This document shows, piece by piece, positions 8,203 through 16,268 of a stretch of DNA of 64,000 bases. The DNA lies in NCBI RefSeq assembly GCF_003815775.1, contig NZ_CP033926.1, positions 1,550,001-1,614,000 on the forward strand. Direction: 5' to 3'. The stretch's first letter is position 1; every line of letters begins with the position of its first letter. Origin of the DNA: Chryseobacterium joostei. GTDB lineage: Bacteria > Bacteroidota > Bacteroidia > Flavobacteriales > Weeksellaceae. The notes under the pieces were generated by a model that did no database searches, was not told where the DNA came from, and saw only the letters and a program-made list of their open reading frames with translations. The position numbers were made by a program, and so were the translations under genes.

Positions 8203-8706
8203 CTATTTCAACAGGTTGGTAATCTTTCCTACCAGCCAGTGATCATCACTCTTTATGGCCAAATCCATAATATTGTTGATCTTTCCGGTTACAGAGCTGA
8301 AGTCATTCATCAATTTGATAAACTCCTTGGCTTCCTCTGATTCGTCATCATCAATATTTCTTAATTCTTCCAGAAAGGAAATTACCGGTTCAATCTCTCT
8401 CTTTCTACGTTCCTTGGTAATTTGCTTAAAAAGATACCAAACGTCTTTTTCAGCGACGAAGTACTCCTTTCTATCTCCTTTTATAAATTCTTTTCTTACA
8501 ATCCCCCAATCTATCAAGGCACGAAGATTCATATTAGCATTTCCTCTTGAAATTTCAAGCTGTTCCATTACCTCATCAGTAGATAGTGCTTTACCACTTG
8601 CCAAAAGCAAAGCATGCACCTGTGCCATGGTACGATTGATCCCCCAATTGGTAGCAAAGGTTCCCCAGGTTTGAATGTATTTTTCTTTTGCTTCTGAAAG
8701 TTGCAT
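8203..8706 (-). CDS. GbsR/MarR-type winged-helix transcriptional regulator
   Basis: 167 residues, the normal size. It begins with the KEKYIQTWGTFATNWGINRT helix typical of GbsR-like proteins (residues 6-25). The winged helix-turn-helix follows (STDEVMEQLEISRGNANMNL, about 42-61, with a wing at GDRKEYFVAEKDVW). The C-terminal half is a long helical dimerisation region. It is encoded just upstream of the lipid/redox enzyme cluster on the same strand but ends in its own terminator. Its promoter (8733-8762) overlaps an inverted repeat that is matched in front of the enzyme cluster, which suggests that it controls itself and the cluster. Effector unknown. Confidence 0.9.
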   Translation of the reverse strand: MQLSEAKEKYIQTWGTFATNWGINRTMAQVHALLLASGKALSTDEVMEQLEISRGNANMNLRALIDWGIVRKEFIKGDRKEYFVAEKDVWYLFKQITKERRKREIEPVISFLEELRNIDDDESEEAKEFIKLMNDFSSVTGKINNIMDLAIKSDDHWLVGKITNLLK

Positions 8707-8732
8707 TTTGTATACTTTTTAAGATTCTGATA

Positions 8733-8762
8733 CAAATGTAATTATATTTTTTGAATTTTCAA
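8733..8762 (-). promoter_or_regulatory. Promoter of the GbsR-type regulator gene
   Basis: On the minus strand, TTG (CAA at 8760-8762 on plus), 19 bases, then TACATTTG (8733-8740). This is an exact match to the Bacteroidota TTG-N19-TAnnTTTG pattern. The ATG is about 27 bases further on. Confidence 0.65.
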
Positions 8763-8777
8763 TAATTTTTGAAAATT
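8754..8777. promoter_or_regulatory. Candidate operator 2 for the GbsR-type regulator
   Basis: Perfect inverted repeat AATTTTCA (8754-8761), 8-base spacer, TGAAAATT (8770-8777). It covers the -33 element of the regulator's own promoter, a position that fits autorepression. It matches the repeat at 8143-8166 in arms and spacing. Confidence 0.55.
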
Positions 8778-8854
8778 AATTTAAAATGATGTATTCTCTT
8801 TCCAAAATTAATCTTTCAATCTCCTATAATAAAGGGTTTCAATATATTCAACAA

Positions 8855-8892
8855 AAAGAATAAAGCCATCTTACAGGTTGTAAAATGGCTTT
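8855..8892 (-). terminator. Terminator of the sigma/plug/macroglobulin operon
   Basis: Stem AAAGCCAT (8862-8869) with ATGGCTTT (8885-8892), extended by TTAC/GTAA after one mismatch, loop AGGTT, and a T-rich tail in the minus direction. It lies 22 bases after the stop of the macroglobulin gene. Confidence 0.75.
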
Positions 8893-8913
8893 GCTTATAT
8901 TAATGAATATTAT

Positions 8914-11900
8914 TTATGGATCAATTTTCGTGGTTATTCCCTGATTCCAATATTTTGATTCCGGCATATAATAAAGGTATACATTACTCGATTTTCCGGT
9001 ATAGGTTCCTGCAAATTCTACCTTTAAATCAAGATGAATGGTTTTGGTTTCTTCAGCATTAAAATGTTCCCAATATAGCACAAGATAATTGTCAAAAATC
9101 TCATAATAAGAAATTTGTTTTTTATCAATTAGGTCCTTTAATAGAGCATTCTGTAATGTTAATCCTGCAGGAATACCAATCTTCGCAACCGTCATTGGCA
9201 GTTGACCATTGATTTTGTTTTTAACAGTCACTGTCATCCTGTTTGTCTCTCCCACGATAGACTTTTCAGATTTAAGCTTTGTTTCCAATACTAAGGGAAT
9301 ATCAGAACTTGCAGGAGCCTGTAAGGTGTAATATTCATATTCTAATTTGTAAGGAAGCCCTTTTTTCTGTGGATAATAATGTATACTCATCTGGTTTTCA
9401 CCAGATTTATAAGCAGATGCAATACTTATATTGGGTGATACAGCTACATTATTTATTTTAATAATAGGCTTATCATTTCCATAAAGTTTTTCATTTTTTG
9501 AAAAGAATTCGGATAGGGTCTGTATTGCTAAGCTAGTTGCCTGAGTGGAACCAAATCCGTAATGTCCATTATTACTCAAAAGCTTATCAGCGGTTTCGAT
9601 AATTCTCGGTTGGTTTAGCTTTTCATCTTTCTGGAGTGCCATCATATAAAGAGAAAGGGTTTCTGCATTGGCAGATATTCCACCGGAACCCGTAAATGTT
9701 GTTTCTGTTTTAAAATTTTCATCTTCAAATTGTTTATTCAGAATTATCATTAAATCGCTGTATTCTTTAGATTTCCCTAAGTGAGCAGAAGCATTAGCCA
9801 ATAAAGCCAATTGATAAGAGTCCTTTGTTGATAAAGCTCTTTTTAACGTCACCTGATAAGTATCTTCAATTTCATTTTTAAAGCCAAGCTTTGACAATGC
9901 ATACACAACATACATATTTCTGGACCAAGAACGTTCAGAATAAGGAGTGGTTCTTGACTCATACTCCTTTCGTACTTCGAAAAGCCCGTTCCCATTTTTC
10001 TTTGACAAAATAAACGAGGAAAGTCCCTGAATAAGCTTTGGATCTACAACTACATACTTTTTCAGGTCTGTAAACTCCATTAGAGCAAATGCGGAAAGAC
10101 TTACGTCTGATTCGGCAGTATTGAAATATCCGATGCCACCATCCTTATTTTTGTAGCTCAGCATTTTTTGAAATCCTTTTTTAAGATTTCTAATTACCAG
10201 ACTTTCTGTAGAGCTATCAATTTTCTTGCTTGATTTTAAATAATCCAGAATAAAGATATTAGGATAAACCGTGGACGAAAGCTGCTCAAAACAGCCATAT
10301 GGCTCTTTTTTCAATCTTTCCAGATCTTCAAACATCTGCAGGGCAGAATTCTCAAATACATAATAGGATGAATAGAAACTACCGTTGATATATTCCGGAA
10401 TGCTGAACTTTATATCTTCAGTATTATTATTGATTTTTGAAAAGTAATGTGGAAAGCCTTTTTCTTCTACTTTCAATGGAAGAATCATGGTTTCCCGGAA
10501 TTCTCCTGCTCTTACTGTAAACTGAATATTGGAATTCACAACTTCATCGGTCTGCATTTTGACGAACAATCTTCCTGACTCCAAGGGTTTCAGAGTAATC
10601 AAACTATCGGCTTTCATCAGTTTTACATAGTTGGGAACAATAACATCCATCGTCATTGTTCGTGTTTGCTGGGAATTGTTTTTAATAACAACAGGAATGG
10701 TGATTTCATCAGTTCTTGTAAGATATTGTGGGATTTTAGCATCAATTGAAATAAGACTTTGTGCCGCATACGTAGTTTCATCTCTTCCTAAAAGCCCGGA
10801 TGCTGCAATTCCCTCTGTAATGATTCTAAATGTAGTGTTAGCATCGGAGTTATAAAATTCAATTTTTGCTTTACCATTTTTGTCTGTTTCTACTACCGGA
10901 TTCCAGTAAATGGCTTCTCTATAATCAAATCTGTAAGAAGTATTGGTAGTTTTATATTCAGGATAAGCAAATTGACGACTTGTTTCATAGCCGGCAATCT
11001 TATTGCTTGGTATTTCCATAATTGCAAAATACGACTTGGGAGTGATATCTAATTTCATCTGTGTAAGACTATTCATAAAAGAATTAATGATAATAACACC
11101 ATTGGCAGCCCTGCTTCCGTAGATGGATGTGGCTGCAGCATCTTTTAATACGGTAACACTATTAATGTCACTGGGATTGATCATTGTATTAAAATTTTCT
11201 ACTGGTATTCCATCTAAAATATACAATGGACTTTTGTTGGTTAATGAACCAATTCCTCTGATCCTAATATTTCCAGCCTGTTCACCTCCTGTAGGTGTTA
11301 TTGTGACACCAGCTACTTTCCCTTGTAATAAAGATCCTAAATTAGGTTCATTGATTTCAGAGTTTTTGACAACGCTTACAGATGCTATAGTAGCTTTTTT
11401 ATTCATACCGTACCCTACAACAACAACTTCTTCAATCATTTTGTCACTATCCTTATAATAAGAAGAGTCAGATTTCTTAAATTGTGTAGAATTTTTTGTT
11501 AGTACCTCCTTTGGTTTCTCCTTGATTTCAGCTTCTTTTATGATCTCTTCTACATCTATATTGCTAAGCTTCTGTTTAACCAAAGGGTTAATATCCAGAT
11601 TATAAGACAGAATTTTGATATTTATTTTATGCTTTGGCTGAAAAGATTTAGCTATTATTTTATATGAATCATTATCCCCCATGCCTGAGAAGTAGAATTT
11701 ACCATTTTCGGCCGTTGTTTGTTTAAGAATCTCTCCGTGGGATGTTTCTACAAGAAAAACATTGGCCTTTACAGGCTTTTTATTTTCATCCTCTACAACT
11801 CCATACACTGTTCCTTTTTTTTCAGGAAGAAATTTGTATTTACCTGTTTTAAGGACTTCAGGAATAGGTTCAAAATATCTGTACCCGTTGGTTAACATAA

Positions 11901-13425
11901 CAAGATCTAAACTTTTATCTGCTTTTTCTTCTTTTTTGTCAAAATAAAACTGTGGTCTTTCAATCTTTCCTCTCAATTCGGAATCCATCAGCAGCCAAGA
12001 AAGGATATGATTTTGCTTATCATCAGCATATGTCCAAAGCTTATCATCTACCACGCTGATTGCTAGGTTTGCCGGCAAAGGTTTATTGTTTTCATCTGTA
12101 GTTTCAATATCCAGAATTACTTTTTCCCTTGGCTGGTAAAATTTCTTTATTGGTACTATCCTTACATTCATTTGTTGGTTTTTATTGGTAAAAACAACAC
12201 GTTCTGCAAGAGGAATATTATTTTCCAGTATAGTAAATCTGCAAATTCCAATTGGAAGTTCTTTTTCCTGTAATTCAAATGAATTGATCCCGTTTTTTAA
12301 TGTAAATTCTTTGCTGTAAACTTCTTTTCCGCGGAAAGTTCCCTGTAGAACAACTTTCTTTTCCTGGATAGAAGCTATTTTAAATAAAAGCAAATTATGT
12401 TCTGCCTTGATGTTTAACGTTAGACCATCATTTTTAGCTACAGGAAAATTATAAACCTGAGTTATGTTTTCCGGTCTTATTACTTTTGCGTAATAATTAT
12501 CTCCTTTTTTAGGGGTAAAAAGGAAACTTCCCATTCCGAAATTATAAGCAGATACCTCCTCTATTTTTTCATGATTCTGATTGTAGATACCCAAGACAGC
12601 ATCTACCGGTTTTTCAAATTCATCCAGAACTTTAAAGGCTATGTTCTGCTCTATTCCATTGATAAAGGGACCTCCCTCAGGCATGAATTTCACATTTAGA
12701 TTATTCAAAACAATAGGTATATTTCTTGAAATAGATTCTGTAAACCCATCAAAATTGACCTTAATATTCAGAAGTGCATCTGAAGATTTTATAATCTTAG
12801 GAAGTTTAAACTTTAATAGAAATTTTCCTTCTTTATCTGTGACAATCTTTCTTTCTGAAACGGTTTCTCCATTATGCATCGCCATATAATCTGCCTCATA
12901 GAAAGGAATAGGCAGATTGCTCAAACTTCTCATGGAAAAATCTGCTGTCACCTCATCACCGGGACCATATCCTTTTTTAGGAAAATCAAGCTTCATTAAA
13001 ATTCTGGGCGATACAATTTTCTGTAGGGTAATTTCTTTTTCAAAGGCATTTTTACCGTCTTCATTCTGCATCCAGTTAGTATAAGCCCTGATCTTGTAAA
13101 TTCCACCTTTCATATCATCCGTGAAAGAAAAATACCCTTGCGCGTACCCGTTGATAACTTCATACTTTGCTTTTTTCAGGACACTTCCTCCTGGATCAAT
13201 GATTTCAAAATTAACAATCTTGCTGTCTTCTGCGGGAAGATTGTCTGTACCTTTTACCACGTATATTTTAAAGTACATTTCTTCACCAGGTTTATAGAAT
13301 ACATGATTGGTCTGAATATAGGTTTTCTCTTTTTTAAAATCCTGAAATGATTGCTGAGCTTTCAAAAACACTGATGAAAGCAAAAGGTTCAGCAACATGA
13401 TATATGATGTAAATTTGAGATTCAT
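8914..13425 (-). CDS. Alpha-2-macroglobulin family protein with inserted TonB plug domain
   Basis: 1503 residues with signal peptide (to about residue 23). Macroglobulin-type beta domains fill the N-terminal half (MG2-like start at YIQTNHVFYKPGEEMYFKIY, about 36-55; bait-region-like domain near 420-510). A carboxypeptidase-like regulatory domain follows (KGTVYGVVEDENKKPVKANV, about 535-620). Then comes a complete SusC-type plug (about 665-778): EEVVVVGYG, IRIRGIGSL, PLYILDGIPV, SDINSVTVLKDAAATSIYGS, ANGVIII. The A2M domain (about 835-890) and the thioester domain follow, with YGCFEQL; Cys1045 and Gln1048 keep the residues needed for an internal thioester. There is no beta-barrel. It is the last gene of the operon, 3 bases after the plug-less barrel gene, so the two are translationally coupled. 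Bacterial A2Ms trap proteases in the periplasm; the role of the plug is unknown. Confidence 0.9.
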   Translation of the reverse strand: MNLKFTSYIMLLNLLLSSVFLKAQQSFQDFKKEKTYIQTNHVFYKPGEEMYFKIYVVKGTDNLPAEDSKIVNFEIIDPGGSVLKKAKYEVINGYAQGYFSFTDDMKGGIYKIRAYTNWMQNEDGKNAFEKEITLQKIVSPRILMKLDFPKKGYGPGDEVTADFSMRSLSNLPIPFYEADYMAMHNGETVSERKIVTDKEGKFLLKFKLPKIIKSSDALLNIKVNFDGFTESISRNIPIVLNNLNVKFMPEGGPFINGIEQNIAFKVLDEFEKPVDAVLGIYNQNHEKIEEVSAYNFGMGSFLFTPKKGDNYYAKVIRPENITQVYNFPVAKNDGLTLNIKAEHNLLLFKIASIQEKKVVLQGTFRGKEVYSKEFTLKNGINSFELQEKELPIGICRFTILENNIPLAERVVFTNKNQQMNVRIVPIKKFYQPREKVILDIETTDENNKPLPANLAISVVDDKLWTYADDKQNHILSWLLMDSELRGKIERPQFYFDKKEEKADKSLDLVMLTNGYRYFEPIPEVLKTGKYKFLPEKKGTVYGVVEDENKKPVKANVFLVETSHGEILKQTTAENGKFYFSGMGDNDSYKIIAKSFQPKHKINIKILSYNLDINPLVKQKLSNIDVEEIIKEAEIKEKPKEVLTKNSTQFKKSDSSYYKDSDKMIEEVVVVGYGMNKKATIASVSVVKNSEINEPNLGSLLQGKVAGVTITPTGGEQAGNIRIRGIGSLTNKSPLYILDGIPVENFNTMINPSDINSVTVLKDAAATSIYGSRAANGVIIINSFMNSLTQMKLDITPKSYFAIMEIPSNKIAGYETSRQFAYPEYKTTNTSYRFDYREAIYWNPVVETDKNGKAKIEFYNSDANTTFRIITEGIAASGLLGRDETTYAAQSLISIDAKIPQYLTRTDEITIPVVIKNNSQQTRTMTMDVIVPNYVKLMKADSLITLKPLESGRLFVKMQTDEVVNSNIQFTVRAGEFRETMILPLKVEEKGFPHYFSKINNNTEDIKFSIPEYINGSFYSSYYVFENSALQMFEDLERLKKEPYGCFEQLSSTVYPNIFILDYLKSSKKIDSSTESLVIRNLKKGFQKMLSYKNKDGGIGYFNTAESDVSLSAFALMEFTDLKKYVVVDPKLIQGLSSFILSKKNGNGLFEVRKEYESRTTPYSERSWSRNMYVVYALSKLGFKNEIEDTYQVTLKRALSTKDSYQLALLANASAHLGKSKEYSDLMIILNKQFEDENFKTETTFTGSGGISANAETLSLYMMALQKDEKLNQPRIIETADKLLSNNGHYGFGSTQATSLAIQTLSEFFSKNEKLYGNDKPIIKINNVAVSPNISIASAYKSGENQMSIHYYPQKKGLPYKLEYEYYTLQAPASSDIPLVLETKLKSEKSIVGETNRMTVTVKNKINGQLPMTVAKIGIPAGLTLQNALLKDLIDKKQISYYEIFDNYLVLYWEHFNAEETKTIHLDLKVEFAGTYTGKSSNVYLYYMPESKYWNQGITTKIDP

Positions 13426-13428
13426 AGG

Positions 13429-16203
13429 TTAAAATTTAAATGAAACAATGCAACCAAATGTTTTAAAGGACGGCAGATTGAAAAAATCCAATCCTTTTCC
13501 ATTATCCATATCATAGAAGTTCTGATTAGGGTCTACTCCTTTATTGGCCTGCCAAAGCACTATATTATCTACATACAATGTTAGCTTCAAAGACCTTTGG
13601 GTATTATTGATAGGAAAATTGGCAGATAAGGAAATATTGTTGACCCTTACATAATCCGCTTTTTGCACATAGTTTTCTGCCACTCCCAAATAGCCATATC
13701 TAGACCATTTGTTTTCCTGAACACTTCGATGAGGATCATAATAATCTACCGGAGTTTGATTGGTATTTCCATTAGCATGAATCCCTTGAAAAATATAATT
13801 TTTTATATTTCTTTCTTCTCCGGAATCATAAGAGCGGCCATAATAATCAAGAACAGCCTGTGTCCCATTCCAAAGATCACCTCCTTTTTTCCACTCCCAA
13901 TTGATATCCAGTGAAAAATTTTTGTAAGATAAACTGTGATTAAACTTCATGACAAAATCAGGACTAGGATCTGCGATAATCTTCATACCATCTGCTTTTT
14001 TAGGAAAACCGGAATCATCAATAATCAATTGTCCATCAGAGTTTCTCTCAAAATAGCTTCCCATTACAGCTCCCAAAACCTGCCCCTCTGTAAGGGTTTT
14101 ATAAATATCCTGAAAACCAGAGACTGCATTATTATTATAACCAGAAGTAACCTGATTTACAATATCATTATATTTAAAAAATGAAATTTTATTGGTAATA
14201 AAAAAATAGTTTCCTAGACGCAGTCGATCATATGCAAAGTTGAATTCATACCCACTGTAGGTATGGTCCGCCATATTTTTTATTTTCAATTGATTGTTTT
14301 CAAATACCGGAAAAACATCATCTGTGATTTTTTTATTGAAATACTCACCCTCAAGACTCATATAATACCCAAAGTTTAGTCTACCTCCAATCTTCCATTC
14401 TTTTGTATTGATGTTAGATAGCCCTTTGAAACTTTCAGCTTCCTTTACTGGAAAATATTGATAATAATTTTCTGCTTTCAACAAAGTAGTTCCATAGGAA
14501 GCATATGATTTTGTAACCTCAGGTTCCGTACTCTGATGAATATAGCTTCCTGAAACTTTAAAGTCATAATTTCTCCAATTAAAAATATTATCAAACCTTA
14601 TATAACCTGCAGCTTTTGGAAGCCAATAATTATTCCTATTTGAAGTATTGGAAATGTAAAATGAATTTCCAAGATTGAAATTAGCTCTAAAATCACCATC
14701 CTGAATTTCCATATTATAATTAAAAATATAATCCTGAGAAGTTCTTTGATAGATATACTTTTTATTTACAAAACTATTGTAAACATCAGATTTTATATCA
14801 TTTAGAATAAAATTAAGATTAAACATATTATTAAAACTATAGCTTCCAAACTCATAGCTTGCCTTTATATTGGAGTGATACAAGCTATTATTCTGAGTTC
14901 TTTCATTGGATATTCCTCCCATGAAACCATAGGTAGATGCCTGATATTGATCCAGATTCCAAAGAAAATTATTTTCATAGGATTGAATTATATCTAGCTT
15001 AAAATCTCCCCAGCTTTTATTAGCATTAAGACCAAACTGCCTTTGACGATTTTGATAGCGGTATTTATCATTCTGCATAGAAAGAAAAGATGGATTATCC
15101 GAATATTGACTGTACCTCCTCTGTGATCCATCATTTAGCAATATCTGCTGCCCGTTTGAAAACGAAATGGGAGTCAGTAATGAATTTTGATATATCCTGT
15201 TGAAAAGTCCAATTCTATTGGTATTTGTAGCCTTATTTTCTTCATATTTAAATGAAAAATCTACCATATAGCCTCCAAAATTTGTCTTAAGTTTTGTTTT
15301 AAAAGAATTAGTCAGGTTAAACTGATCGATGAAATATAATTGACTTTTTTGCTGTCTAAGATCAAGTGTAAGCCTAAGCTTCTCGGCATAATCTCGTTTA
15401 ATGATGGTATTTATGCTCAGTTGATTGCTATTCCCAACCATAACTTTAAACAGATTATTGTTATATCCTTTTGCCTGTTTAAGCCCGTAAGTCAAAGAAA
15501 TTAGCTTTCCATTCTGATCATACTTGTAAGGCTGACCGTCAAATGCAAGTGTAGAAATATCCGGTCCGAAACTAAACATTTCACCTGTTTCAGGTCCTTT
15601 CCAGGCAAGGTTGCCGTTTTCTGATCTTCCTTGAACGTATCTGCGCTGGGTTGCTGGAAAAGCATTATGACTTTTAATATCCATAGAAGAAGTAAAGTTA
15701 CCATTCACAACTAGTGTCCATTGACTTAGTTTTTTCAGGGTATAAGTACTATCTTTTCTTAGCTTCAGTTTTCTTATGCCATTAAAATCTTTGTCAGAAT
15801 GTTTGCTTAAAATTGTTTTAGCATTATCTATACTAAATTCGTCACGGTCTTTATTTGAAACGAGGCTGTCGTATGCCTTGCTATAAATATTTCCAACCTT
15901 TTTATTGTCTACCTGATTTTTGAGAATATTTTTCAATTCGTTCAACCTATATGATGGAACTACTTCTGTATTCTTACCTTGATTCCATACTAAAGTATCA
16001 TAGGGTTTAGCTGCAATAATAGCAAATCCCTCAGCATCAGTCAATTCGTAGACGCCACTATTTTTATTATAAACTTTTAGGAAGTTCTCTGCTTTATTTT
16101 TTTGGTTTAAAAACTTTCCTGAATAATATAAATTCGAGTTTTGTGCCTGCAATGCCGTAATCGTAAACGGCAACAGCAATAAATAGTTTTTTTTCATCTT
16201 CAT
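13429..16203 (-). CDS. SusC/TonB-receptor-like outer-membrane barrel lacking a plug domain
   Basis: 924 residues from the ATG at 16203 (MKMKKNYLLLLPFTITALQA signal peptide); a TTG five codons upstream is a less likely start. A short carboxypeptidase-regulatory-like domain lies at about 30-75 (GVYELTDAEGFAIIAAKPYD). From about residue 170 the protein is a long series of amphipathic strands with the SusC-type C-terminal landmarks: ADPSPDFVMKFNHSLSYKNF, SLDINWEWKKGGDLWNGTQA, ADYVRVNNISLSANFP and a final strand ending in VSFKF. The plug signature (DGxP, LKDA, YGSRAANGVI) is absent. The plug appears instead in the two adjacent genes. Outer membrane location is firm; whether it is an open pore, or is plugged by a neighbour, is unknown. 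Confidence 0.88.
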   Translation of the reverse strand: MKMKKNYLLLLPFTITALQAQNSNLYYSGKFLNQKNKAENFLKVYNKNSGVYELTDAEGFAIIAAKPYDTLVWNQGKNTEVVPSYRLNELKNILKNQVDNKKVGNIYSKAYDSLVSNKDRDEFSIDNAKTILSKHSDKDFNGIRKLKLRKDSTYTLKKLSQWTLVVNGNFTSSMDIKSHNAFPATQRRYVQGRSENGNLAWKGPETGEMFSFGPDISTLAFDGQPYKYDQNGKLISLTYGLKQAKGYNNNLFKVMVGNSNQLSINTIIKRDYAEKLRLTLDLRQQKSQLYFIDQFNLTNSFKTKLKTNFGGYMVDFSFKYEENKATNTNRIGLFNRIYQNSLLTPISFSNGQQILLNDGSQRRYSQYSDNPSFLSMQNDKYRYQNRQRQFGLNANKSWGDFKLDIIQSYENNFLWNLDQYQASTYGFMGGISNERTQNNSLYHSNIKASYEFGSYSFNNMFNLNFILNDIKSDVYNSFVNKKYIYQRTSQDYIFNYNMEIQDGDFRANFNLGNSFYISNTSNRNNYWLPKAAGYIRFDNIFNWRNYDFKVSGSYIHQSTEPEVTKSYASYGTTLLKAENYYQYFPVKEAESFKGLSNINTKEWKIGGRLNFGYYMSLEGEYFNKKITDDVFPVFENNQLKIKNMADHTYSGYEFNFAYDRLRLGNYFFITNKISFFKYNDIVNQVTSGYNNNAVSGFQDIYKTLTEGQVLGAVMGSYFERNSDGQLIIDDSGFPKKADGMKIIADPSPDFVMKFNHSLSYKNFSLDINWEWKKGGDLWNGTQAVLDYYGRSYDSGEERNIKNYIFQGIHANGNTNQTPVDYYDPHRSVQENKWSRYGYLGVAENYVQKADYVRVNNISLSANFPINNTQRSLKLTLYVDNIVLWQANKGVDPNQNFYDMDNGKGLDFFNLPSFKTFGCIVSFKF

Positions 16204-16268
16204 GGTAATGTTTCTCAAAATAAGTAAAAAAGAAATTCCCGGAGAAATTTCTTTTTCTTTATTTATTA

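Noticed and set aside
11123..11458. 111-codon open frame on the plus strand opposite the A2M plug
   Set aside because: It is a shadow of the strongly conserved plug-coding frame, with no promoter, signal peptide or recognisable protein.
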